Assembly (NCBI GenBank): GCA_026710655.1
Contig: JAPOQN010000031.1
Span: 1 to 64,000, forward strand
Source: Chloroflexota bacterium
GTDB taxonomy: Bacteria > Chloroflexota > Dehalococcoidia > Tepidiformales > Tepidiformaceae
DNA length: 64,000 nucleotides
Direction: 5' to 3'
Shown: piece by piece, positions 41,551 to 48,709 of the stretch
Layout of the letters: each line of letters starts with the position of its first letter
Numbering within the stretch: position 1 is the stretch's first letter
The notes under the pieces: model-generated
Told to the model about the DNA's origin: nothing
The model's input: only the letters and a program-made list of their open reading frames with translations
Database searches by the model: none
Program-made: the position numbers and the translations under genes

Positions 41551-41622
41551 TCGGGTGACTGGCGAAAACGCGGAGTACCGCGGGGGAGCCCGAGTAGTTT
41601 CACATTGGCCGCTCGCCTGGGC
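41551..41622 (+). ncRNA. ZTP (pfl) riboswitch upstream of purH
   Basis: The leader contains GGGTGACTGGCGAAAAC (41553-41569), GCGGAGTACCGCGGGGGAG, and the second conserved half GGCCGCTCGCCTGGGCC (41607-41623). These are the signature parts of the ZTP riboswitch, which senses ZTP/ZMP, the AICAR nucleotides that accumulate when folate is short. A TATCCT box lies at 41537. PurH uses AICAR and formyl-folate, so the control fits. Confidence 0.93.
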
Positions 41623-41650
41623 CGGTCCGTTCACACGGACGGGCCTTTTG
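41620..41650 (+). terminator. intrinsic terminator forming the expression platform of the ZTP riboswitch
   Basis: The stem GGCCGGTCCGT / ACGGACGGGCC, with loop TCAC and one mismatch, is followed by TTTT (41645-41648). The 5' arm begins in the last conserved bases of the aptamer (CCTGGGCC), so ligand binding can prevent its formation. Confidence 0.88.
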
Positions 41651-41680
41651 CTTCTCTGGAGAGAAGCACGGAGGTGAGCC

Positions 41681-43246
41681 ATGCGCGCTCTTCTAGGCGT
41701 CTACGACAAGACCGGAATCGAGGACTTCGCCCGCGGGCTTCATGCCCTCGGCTGGGAGCTCGTCTCGACGGGCGGCACCGCCCGCGCGATCGAGGCCGCG
41801 GGCGTGCCCGTCACCGGCATCGAGGAGGTCACCGGCTTCCCCGAGATGCTCGACGGCCGCGTCAAGACGCTCCACCCCGCCGTCCACGCCGGCATCCTCG
41901 CCCGCCGCGACCTGCCCGAGCACGGAGAGGCGCTCGCCGGCCACGGCTTCGGCCCCATCGACCTCGTCGCCTGCAACCTCTACCCCTTCCGCGCGGTCGT
42001 CACGCAGGAGGGGGGCGCCTCCCTCGCCGAGGGCATCGAGAACATCGATATCGGCGGGCCGACCATGCTCCGCGCCGCCGCCAAGAACCACGCCGGTGTC
42101 GTCGTCCTCGCCGACCCCGCCGACTACGACGCCACCCTCGAAGCGCTGGCGGCCGGCGGCCTCGACGGCGCTGCCCGCCGCCGGCTCGCCTGGAAGGCGT
42201 TCCAGCACGTCGCCAGCTACGACAGCGCCGTTGCCGAGTGGCTCTGGGACGGCGACGACTCGCCGCCCGCGCTGAGCGTCCCCCTCGAGCGCGTTGCCGG
42301 GCTGCGTTACGGCGAGAACCCACACCAGGGCGCCGCCTTCTACCGCGACGCCTCCCTCGGCGAGGACGCCCTGGGGGGCATCGCCACCGCCGTGCAGCAC
42401 CACGGCAAGGAGCTCTCCTACAACAACTACCTCGACGCCGACGCCGCCTGGAACGCCGTCAACGACTTCCCAGAGGCCGCCTGCGTCATCGTGAAGCACA
42501 CGAACCCCTGCGGGGCGGCTACCCGCGACGACCTCCTGGAGGCCTACCGCCTGGCCGTCGTGGGCGATCCGGTGAGCGCGTTCGGCGGCATCGTCGCCTT
42601 CAACCGCCCGCTCGACGAGACGCTCGCCCGCGAGCTGCGCGAGTTCCGCAACCCCACCGACGGCTCGACGCGCATGTTCTACGAGATCGTGATTGCCCCG
42701 GCGTACACCGAGGAGGGCCTGCGCGTGCTCAAGGGCAAGTCGAAGGACCTGCGCATCCTCGAGGCCGATCCGCGCTCGCGCGGCGGTCGCTCGCTGCGCC
42801 AGGTGGGGGGCGGCTGGCTCCTGCAGGATGCCGACGAGATCGCCCCCGAGGAGATCGACTACCAGGTCGTCTCGAAGACGCAGCCCACGGCGGAACAGCT
42901 CGCCGACCTGCGCTTCGCCTGGCGCTGCGTGAAGCACGTCAAGAGCAACGCCATCACGCTCGCCCGGGACGGCCGCCTGCTGGGTATGGGCAGCGGCCAG
43001 CCCAACCGCGTGAAGAGCGTTGAGATCGCCATGGAGAAGGCCGGCGACGAGCTGCGGGGCGCCGCCCTCGCCAGCGACGCCTTCTTCCCCTTCTCCTGGA
43101 ATGACGCCGTCGAGCGCGCCTGCCAGGCGGGCGTCGCCGCCATCGCCCACCCCGGCGGCAGCCTTCGCGACCAGGACTGCATCGACTGCTGCGACAAGTA
43201 CGGCGTGGTGCTCGTGTTTACGGGCACGCGCCACTTCCGGCACTAG
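41681..43246 (+). CDS. purH: bifunctional AICAR formyltransferase/IMP cyclohydrolase
   Basis: The protein has 521 residues. A strong GGAGGTG lies before ATG. The cyclohydrolase domain (1-200) shows STGGTARAIEAAGVPVTGIE, FPEMLDGRVKTLHPAVHAGI and NLYPFRAVV. The transformylase domain shows GENPHQGAAFYRD, ELSYNNYLDADAAW, IVKHTNPCGAA (catalytic Lys-His) and HPGGSLRDQDCID. It carries out the last two steps of IMP synthesis. Expression is gated by the ZTP riboswitch and terminator upstream. Confidence 0.97.
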   Translation: MRALLGVYDKTGIEDFARGLHALGWELVSTGGTARAIEAAGVPVTGIEEVTGFPEMLDGRVKTLHPAVHAGILARRDLPEHGEALAGHGFGPIDLVACNLYPFRAVVTQEGGASLAEGIENIDIGGPTMLRAAAKNHAGVVVLADPADYDATLEALAAGGLDGAARRRLAWKAFQHVASYDSAVAEWLWDGDDSPPALSVPLERVAGLRYGENPHQGAAFYRDASLGEDALGGIATAVQHHGKELSYNNYLDADAAWNAVNDFPEAACVIVKHTNPCGAATRDDLLEAYRLAVVGDPVSAFGGIVAFNRPLDETLARELREFRNPTDGSTRMFYEIVIAPAYTEEGLRVLKGKSKDLRILEADPRSRGGRSLRQVGGGWLLQDADEIAPEEIDYQVVSKTQPTAEQLADLRFAWRCVKHVKSNAITLARDGRLLGMGSGQPNRVKSVEIAMEKAGDELRGAALASDAFFPFSWNDAVERACQAGVAAIAHPGGSLRDQDCIDCCDKYGVVLVFTGTRHFRH

Positions 43247-43257
43247 GGGACGAGTGA

Positions 43258-43350
43258 ATAGTGGCTGGTGGTTGGTGACTCGTCCCCGCGCCACATCCCC
43301 CAGGGAGGGGGGGAGGACCAGCCACTATTCACTAACCACCAGCCACCAGA
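43258..43350. repeat. heptamer-built inverted repeat, copy C
   Basis: The left arm reads TAGTGGC, TGGTGGT, TGGTGAC, TCGT. The right arm on the other strand reads TGGTGGC, TGGTGGT, TAGTGAA, TAGTGGC, TGGT. The middle is GC-rich. It lies between purH and tRNA-Ser, again between converging units. Confidence 0.82.
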
Positions 43351-43354
43351 AGGC

Positions 43355-43446
<92 letters not shown>

Positions 43447-43506
43447 GCGAGGCGTCGGGCTAGCGTAGCAAGGGCGCGCGACTCGGGCTTGCGGGCGGCC
43501 GGCGGG

Positions 43507-43707
43507 CTAGCGCTTCCGCTGCTCGCGGCGCCCCTTCGTCAGCTCGCGGTAACGCGCCCAGAGCTCCGCTTCCTTCTCCTGGGCGCCCTCGCGGGCGATG
43601 GTGATCGCTAGGTCGGCGGCGGCCCGGAGCTGCTCCGCCAGCTCTTCGGCGCTCATCTCCGGTGCGTCACCCTCGCCGATTACGGGGCCGTCCGATCCCG
43701 CGCTCAC
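43507..43707 (-). CDS. small charged coiled-coil protein
   Basis: The protein has 66 residues. The GTG overlaps the stop of the membrane protein upstream (GTGA). It is helical and charged (MSAEELAEQLRAAADLAITIA, EKEAELWARYRELTKGRREQRKR). It has no recognised family. The tight overlap implies it is made with, and may bind, the two-helix membrane protein. Confidence 0.6.
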   Translation of the reverse strand: MSAGSDGPVIGEGDAPEMSAEELAEQLRAAADLAITIAREGAQEKEAELWARYRELTKGRREQRKR

Positions 43708-44168
43708 GACTTGCCCCCGAAGCGGCCTCCGAGCGATGCAAGCGAATCGAGGCCGCGGCGGATGCCGCTCACGATCGAGTACACGCGGATGATGGGTGTC
43801 ACCGCGGACTCGCCCACGAACTCGGCCGTGCCCCGCACCTCGTCCACGAGGTCGCGGGTCGAATCGAGCAGTGGCACGACGTTCTTGTTTACAGCGCGCC
43901 TTACCGCCAGGGCGGTGCCGATGAGTACGGCCAGCAGGATGCAGGCGAGGACGCCCGCCAGCGCCGCGAGGATACCCAGCCCCACGACCGCGATGTCCCG
44001 CCACTCGCTCCAGCTGTCGGGGGCCGACCATGTGCTCGGCTCGGCATCGTCGGGGAAGATGTTCCCGCCGAAATAGCCGTCCACGAACCAGCTCACGACC
44101 AGGTAGACGACGATGATCAGCAGCGCCGCCAGGACGACGGTCAGGAAGAAACGCAGGGCTCCGTGCAT
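43704..44168 (-). CDS. membrane protein with two transmembrane helices
   Basis: The protein has 154 residues. Helix 1 is at about 6-26 (FFLTVVLAALLIIVVYLVVSW), followed by an exported acidic loop (GNIFPDDAEPSTWSAPDSW). Helix 2 (VGLGILAALAGVLACILLAV) is at about 62-85, then a cytoplasmic helical tail with LDSTRDLVDEVRGTAEFVGE. The tail resembles short proteins of unknown function in Chloroflexota. A -10-like TATCAT lies 6 nt before ATG. It heads a two-gene unit. Confidence 0.65.
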   Translation of the reverse strand: MHGALRFFLTVVLAALLIIVVYLVVSWFVDGYFGGNIFPDDAEPSTWSAPDSWSEWRDIAVVGLGILAALAGVLACILLAVLIGTALAVRRAVNKNVVPLLDSTRDLVDEVRGTAEFVGESAVTPIIRVYSIVSGIRRGLDSLASLGGRFGGKS

Positions 44169-44174
44169 GGAGCC

Positions 44175-44180
44175 ATGATA
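44175..44180 (-). promoter_or_regulatory. -10-like box TATCAT of a leaderless membrane protein gene
   Basis: On the minus strand TATCAT (44180 to 44175) lies 6 nt before the ATG at 44168. Confidence 0.5.
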
Positions 44181-44223
44181 GAGCCACACCGCTGCTGCGC
44201 GCATCGAGCGCGTCCCTCGCGGC

Positions 44224-45576
44224 CTACCCCGGCGCCAGCTCGAACAGGTCCAGCAGGTTGGCAATCGCCTCGAACGTGGTGGCCCGCGCGAGCAGTGTGT
44301 CCACGTAGTCGAGGTCGATCGCGCTCCCGAGCGGCGCGCCCACGGCCTGCGCCAGTGCGTCCAGGTACTGCTGCGCGACCGGCTCGACCGGCGCGCTGGC
44401 ATCGAGGTCGCCCTCGTAGGCGGCGGCGATCACGTCCACGAATGATCGGTGCGCTACCCCCGAGTCGGGCAGCGCCTCGCGCCCGTGCGGACTGGGCAGG
44501 ATGCCCAGCGATTCGGGCACGGCGCGGCCGCTGTTCAGCATCGCCAGCGCCTCGATGTTGAAGTTTCGCGCCAGGGGCGAGTCGTCCCGCGCCAGCTCCG
44601 GCTGCGAGAGGAGCAGGTGGATGTACAGGAAGATGTCGATGGCGCTGGCCACCACCTCCTCGGCGAGGCTGTCGAGCTGGTCGCAGTGGATCGCCTCGTG
44701 CGCCAGCAGCGGCATCAGCAGCTCGAACGGTCCCGCCTCCAGGTCGGGGCGGATGGAGAGGATGCGGCGGCCGTCCTCGTCGTAGGTCACGCGGGCGGCC
44801 AGGTCGAGGTCGCCGGGCGGCTCCTGGAAGCCGATGAAGGCGGCGCCGCTCCCCGTGCAGTTGTCGGGCCCCAGCAGGGAACGCACGGCCCCGTCCGCGA
44901 AGGTGCCCGCGAGCGCCGCCAGGGCGGCCCGCACCTTCGGCTCCGGGACCACGTCGATATCCATGCGGTCGTAGAGAAACAGCGCCGTCTCTCGCACCGC
45001 TTCCGAGGCTTCCCGCTCATCGAGGTGTTCCTCCAGGGCGGCCCGCACCCTGAATGGGTCGCGGTCCGCCTCGGTGGGGGCCTCGACTTGGCGTGGCTCC
45101 ACGAGCGACAGGTCGCCGAACGCGAACACGCCTCCCGCCAGCACCACCCCCAGTTCTGTGAACTCGCTGGCAACCGCGACCGCAACCTCGTCGTCCAGCC
45201 CCACCAGGGCGTCCCCGGCCACGTGCAGGCTCGAGCCGTTGACGATGAGGCCGGCAACGGTTACCTCGATGACGCGCGAGCTGACGACCTCCACCCCGTC
45301 CACGGGCATCTCGGCGAGCGAGTGGCCCGTCAGGGGGGAGTTCTCCGGCAGCTCCAGCCGGAAGGCCGTGTTCAGGGCGCGCAGGGTGACTGGCTCCACC
45401 CCGCCGTCGAAGCGCACGCGCACCACTGATCGGGCCAAGGGAAGCTCGTCCTCGTACAACCGCTCGGCGGTCGCCTCAAGGGGACGGACGGGTGGCGGGG
45501 GCGGCTCGCCACCCCCGCAGGAAACCGCCAGCGCCACCACGAGTGCCGCGAGACCGACGACCAGGGCGCGTTGCAT
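44224..45576 (-). CDS. lipoprotein with HExxH zincin-like motif
   Basis: The protein has 450 residues. The signal peptide ends in the lipobox LAVSC (Cys 20), so it is a membrane-anchored lipoprotein. A proline-rich linker follows. Residues about 290-300 read LLAHEAIHCDQ, an HExxH zinc-protease motif in a helix, with possible third ligands further on in the helical C-terminal part (NFNIEALAMLNSG). The N-terminal half looks beta-rich (LTGHSLAEMPVDGVEVVSS). The family is not recognised. A metallopeptidase-like role outside the cell is inferred. A -10-like box TAGGCT lies 7 nt before ATG. Confidence 0.7.
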   Translation of the reverse strand: MQRALVVGLAALVVALAVSCGGGEPPPPPVRPLEATAERLYEDELPLARSVVRVRFDGGVEPVTLRALNTAFRLELPENSPLTGHSLAEMPVDGVEVVSSRVIEVTVAGLIVNGSSLHVAGDALVGLDDEVAVAVASEFTELGVVLAGGVFAFGDLSLVEPRQVEAPTEADRDPFRVRAALEEHLDEREASEAVRETALFLYDRMDIDVVPEPKVRAALAALAGTFADGAVRSLLGPDNCTGSGAAFIGFQEPPGDLDLAARVTYDEDGRRILSIRPDLEAGPFELLMPLLAHEAIHCDQLDSLAEEVVASAIDIFLYIHLLLSQPELARDDSPLARNFNIEALAMLNSGRAVPESLGILPSPHGREALPDSGVAHRSFVDVIAAAYEGDLDASAPVEPVAQQYLDALAQAVGAPLGSAIDLDYVDTLLARATTFEAIANLLDLFELAPG

Positions 45577-45583
45577 GCCGAAG

Positions 45584-45589
45584 AGCCTA
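45584..45589 (-). promoter_or_regulatory. -10-like box TAGGCT of the leaderless lipoprotein gene
   Basis: On the minus strand TAGGCT (45589 to 45584) lies 7 nt before the ATG at 45576. Confidence 0.5.
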
Positions 45590-45662
45590 CTGCGCTTCGC
45601 GGCCGGGTGACGCCAGTGTTAACAACTCGCACAACGGGCGCCCTCTCGGCCATGATGGCGGC

Positions 45663-46208
45663 GTGAACCGCGACGCGCCCCCCTCGACATCCCCGCGCGG
45701 AACCCCCTTGATCGAGCGCAAGCGAAAGCCCGATGGCAGCGAGCGCCGCTACCGCTGCGACCTCGAATACGCCTCGTCCTCGCTCGTGGTGGTCAGCTAC
45801 GTGATGCGCCAGGGTGGGGCCGTCTTCGGCACGCCCATCGACATCCCCCCGGGGTCTGTCTCCTACGGCTACTTCTGGCGCGCCCGTCCGTACACGGTCT
45901 ACCGCATGCGCGACGGCGACCGCATCATCGCCCACCGTTTCGACGCCGTTACCGGCGTGCGTCTGCGGGAGGGCCAGGTTTCCTACCGCGACCTCGCCCT
46001 CGACTGGTGGCTCACGCCCGAGGGCGAGCTCATCGAGGAGGACCGGGACGAGTTCGAGGAACTCTGCCGGGATGGCGCCTTCAGCGCCGCCGATCTGGCC
46101 GCGGCGTCCCGCGCCGAGCGCGTCCTCGCCCGCGCCGCCGACCGCCTCCTGCCGGAACTCGCCGCCATCGAGCAGCGCCATGGCATTGCACCGCCACCGA
46201 GAACGTGA
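45663..46208 (+). CDS. DUF402 family protein
   Basis: The protein has 181 residues and a GTG start. The central part (about 20-110) reads IERKRKPDGSERRYRCDLEY, YGYFWRARPYTVYRMRDG, RFDAVTGVRLREGQVSYRDLALDWWLTPEG and LIEEDRDEFEEL. This is the beta-barrel DUF402/FomD-like fold found in nucleoside-phosphate hydrolases and antibiotic-pathway proteins. The helical C-terminus is RAADRLLPELAAIEQRHG. The substrate is unknown. It lies 17 nt before the DNA glycosylase gene and may be co-transcribed. Confidence 0.8.
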   Translation: MNRDAPPSTSPRGTPLIERKRKPDGSERRYRCDLEYASSSLVVVSYVMRQGGAVFGTPIDIPPGSVSYGYFWRARPYTVYRMRDGDRIIAHRFDAVTGVRLREGQVSYRDLALDWWLTPEGELIEEDRDEFEELCRDGAFSAADLAAASRAERVLARAADRLLPELAAIEQRHGIAPPPRT

Positions 46209-46225
46209 CAGGTAAGCCTCCCGCC

Positions 46226-46891
46226 ATGCCCGACATCCTCGCCGCCCTCGAGCGGATGCACGGCCGCGAGCGCTGGCACTGGGACGCCGACACCAACCCC
46301 TTCGAGGTGGCGGTCGGAGCCATCCTTGTGCAGCACACCACCTGGACCAACGCCGAGCGCGCCGTCGAGCGCTTGCGTGAGGCCCGCGTGCTCGACCCCG
46401 ACCGGCTGGCCGGGCTTCCCGACGACGAGATGGAGGAACTGATCCGCCCCAGCGGCCAGTACCGTACGAAGGCGCGCAAGCTGCGTGCGTTCCTCGAATT
46501 GGTCGCGCGGCACCACTCGCTGGAGGCGCTACTCGCGCTTCCGCCGGCGGAATTGCGCGCGCAACTGCTCGATACCTGGGGCATCGGCGAGGAGACCGCC
46601 GATGCGATCACCCTCTACGCGGCCGGCCGGCCGGCCGTCGTCGTCGTCGACGCCTACACCCGCCGCCTCTTCTCGCGGCTCGGACTGGGCCCGCCGCCCG
46701 GCGACTCCTACCGCGCCTGGCAGACGTACCTTGCCGCCGGGCTTCCCGCCGATGCGCCCGCCCTGGCGCGCTTCCACGCGCTGGTCGTGCTCCACGCCAG
46801 GCGCCTGTGTCTCGCCCGGCGACCCCGCTGCGGCGACTGCGATCTTGCCCCGCGCTGCGCCTTCTCCCCCGCCCCGCCCCTGTCCCCTTGA
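46226..46891 (+). CDS. endonuclease III-related DNA glycosylase (HhH-GPD with 4Fe-4S cluster)
   Basis: The protein has 221 residues. The helix-hairpin-helix region is LLDTWGIGEETADAITLYAAGRP, followed by the catalytic Asp in VVVDAYTRRLFSRLG. Where endonuclease III has the catalytic Lys (G-x-G-R-K-T-A) this protein has Glu-Glu-Thr, so it is probably a monofunctional glycosylase without lyase activity, as in MagIII-like relatives. The C-terminal cysteines C-x6-C-x2-C-x5-C (CLARRPRCGDCDLAPRC) bind the cluster. It removes a damaged or alkylated base; which one is not known. Confidence 0.87.
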   Translation: MPDILAALERMHGRERWHWDADTNPFEVAVGAILVQHTTWTNAERAVERLREARVLDPDRLAGLPDDEMEELIRPSGQYRTKARKLRAFLELVARHHSLEALLALPPAELRAQLLDTWGIGEETADAITLYAAGRPAVVVVDAYTRRLFSRLGLGPPPGDSYRAWQTYLAAGLPADAPALARFHALVVLHARRLCLARRPRCGDCDLAPRCAFSPAPPLSP

Positions 46892-46903
46892 GCGCCGCGC
46901 GGG

Positions 46904-46909
46904 TACGTT
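46904..46909 (+). promoter_or_regulatory. -10-like box TACGTT of leaderless ychF
   Basis: TACGTT lies 6 nt before the ATG at 46916. Confidence 0.5.
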
Positions 46910-46915
46910 CGCACG

Positions 46916-48013
46916 ATGCGCGTTGGGATCATCGGGCTGCCGCGGGCGGGGAAGACGACCGTCTTCAACGCCGTCGCGCGCGGACTCGCCCCTGTCGGCG
47001 GGTTCGGCGGCGCCAGTAAGCCCAACATCCGCTCCGTGGCCGTGCCCGACCCCCGCGTCGACCGGCTCTCCGAGATATACACGCCCAAGAAGACCACCTA
47101 CGCGACCGTCGAGTACGTCGACTTCCCCGCCGCCGGCGAGAGCTTCGGCGCGGGCGAGGGCCTCGGCGGGCAGTTCCTGAACGATCTGGCCGCCGTCGAT
47201 GCCCTCATCCACGTCGTCCGTGGCTTCCAGGACGAATCGGTTCCCCATCCCGAGGGCTCCGTCGACCCGGACCGCGACATCGGCATCATGGACCTCGAGC
47301 TGGCCTTCGCAGACCTCGCTCTCATCGAACGCCGCATCGAGCGCATGGACCCCGAGCTGCGCACTCTCAAGGCCGGCGAGCGTGGCCAGCTCCAGGCCCT
47401 GCGCGACCTGCTCGCCCGCATGAAGGGCGAGCTCGAAACGGAGACCCCCATCCGCGCGATGGCGCTCTCGGACGACGAACGCCGCCTTCTCGCCAGCAGC
47501 CAGTTCCTCACCGACAAGCCCCTCCTCGACCTCGTGAACGTGGGCGAGGAGGATCTGCCCCGCCGCCTCGCCATCGAGGAGGAGCTGCGCGCCGCCCACG
47601 GCGCTCCCGGCCGCGACCTCGCCGTCATGGGCGGACGCTTCGAGATGGAGCTGAACGAGCTCAGCGACGAGGAGGCCGCCGAGTTTCGCGAGGAGGCCGG
47701 CGTCGAGCACAGCGGCATGGACGAAGCGGTTCGGCGCAGCTACGCCCTCCTCGGGCTCATCAGCTTCCTCACGGTCGGCCCCGACGAATGCCGCGCCTGG
47801 ACCGTCGCCGAGGGCGCCACCGCCCCCGAGGCCGCCGGCAAGATTCACACCGACCTGCAGCGCGGCTTCATCCGCGCCGAAGTCATCCGCTACGAGGATC
47901 TGGTCGAGTGCGGCAGCGAGCCCGAGGCCAAGCGCCGCGGCCTGCAGCGCACCGAGGGCAAGGAGTACCTCGTGAAGGACGGGGACGTCGTCCACGTCCT
48001 CTTCAACGTCTGA
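46916..48013 (+). CDS. ychF: Obg-family ATPase/GTPase YchF (OLA1)
   Basis: The protein has 365 residues. The P-loop GLPRAGKTTVFNAV is at the N-terminus. LVNVGEEDLP is the nucleotide-specificity region with the Asn-Val-x-Glu typical of YchF, which prefers ATP. The C-terminal TGS domain ends HTDLQRGFIRAEVIRYEDL and EYLVKDGDVVHVLFNV. It binds ribosomes and is linked to stress control. It has a -10-like box 6 nt upstream of ATG. Confidence 0.94.
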   Translation: MRVGIIGLPRAGKTTVFNAVARGLAPVGGFGGASKPNIRSVAVPDPRVDRLSEIYTPKKTTYATVEYVDFPAAGESFGAGEGLGGQFLNDLAAVDALIHVVRGFQDESVPHPEGSVDPDRDIGIMDLELAFADLALIERRIERMDPELRTLKAGERGQLQALRDLLARMKGELETETPIRAMALSDDERRLLASSQFLTDKPLLDLVNVGEEDLPRRLAIEEELRAAHGAPGRDLAVMGGRFEMELNELSDEEAAEFREEAGVEHSGMDEAVRRSYALLGLISFLTVGPDECRAWTVAEGATAPEAAGKIHTDLQRGFIRAEVIRYEDLVECGSEPEAKRRGLQRTEGKEYLVKDGDVVHVLFNV

Positions 48014-48018
48014 TCCGC

Positions 48019-48693
48019 TCAGGCCTGGTCGTACACGACGGGGAAGCGTGGATTGCCCCAGTCCTCGTCCGGGTTCGAGAGCATCACGTCAACGAAGATC
48101 GGTACCAGGAAGAACATGATTCGCGCCCCGTCCCACACCTGGTCGCGGTTCACCGAGCTTTTCCACGTGGCCCCGCCGTGGAGCAGCTGGTTGCGAAGCA
48201 CGTAGAGGCGCGAGAAGAGGACCTTCAAAACGGCTGAGGTTTCATTCGTCCGCTGCCGTGCGATCGCCCCGTCTACTCGCTTCACGTCCCACTCAAGGCG
48301 GTCCACCCAGTCATCGGCCCCGTCGACTTCGTCCTGGAACTCCCAGAAACGCCAGTAGACGTACTGATTGGCAACGAACGCCTTGATGGGGTTGGGGAAG
48401 CGCTGCCAGACCGCTCGGTGAATCGTGCGCCCGTGCTCAAGCGCGAGAATCCTGGAAAAGTAGCTGTTGAACAGCTCATGCTCTCTTTCGACGCGTTCAT
48501 CCCCGTAGGCGGCGTTGAAGGCGATCCAGCAGAAGATGAAGGCCGCGTCGGGATCGTCCTGCTCGTCGCTGGCGCGTTGCAGCCAGCTTGTCGCCCGCCG
48601 CATGCGGAGGCCGAAGGGATGTTTGGCCGGTAGCGACTCCTCGATCTGGCTCCACGTTTCCAGGAGTCTCGCGATGGGGATGCCGCTTTTCAT
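48019..48693 (-). CDS. HEPN-domain protein (Apea-like), possible RNase
   Basis: The protein has 224 residues. ATG at 48693 is the first family-like start; the in-frame upstream part overlaps tgpA. It is helical throughout. FIFCWIAFNAAYGDERVER matches the first HEPN helix, and YVLRNQLLHGGATWKSS contains R-N-x-L-x-H, the R-x4-H active-site motif of HEPN ribonucleases. Such proteins act in toxin-antitoxin, abortive infection or RNA processing. No nucleotidyltransferase partner lies next to it. It is 17 nt downstream of tgpA on the same strand, perhaps by chance. Confidence 0.75.
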   Translation of the reverse strand: MKSGIPIARLLETWSQIEESLPAKHPFGLRMRRATSWLQRASDEQDDPDAAFIFCWIAFNAAYGDERVEREHELFNSYFSRILALEHGRTIHRAVWQRFPNPIKAFVANQYVYWRFWEFQDEVDGADDWVDRLEWDVKRVDGAIARQRTNETSAVLKVLFSRLYVLRNQLLHGGATWKSSVNRDQVWDGARIMFFLVPIFVDVMLSNPDEDWGNPRFPVVYDQA

Positions 48694-48709
48694 CCCGTCC
48701 CTTGCGGGA

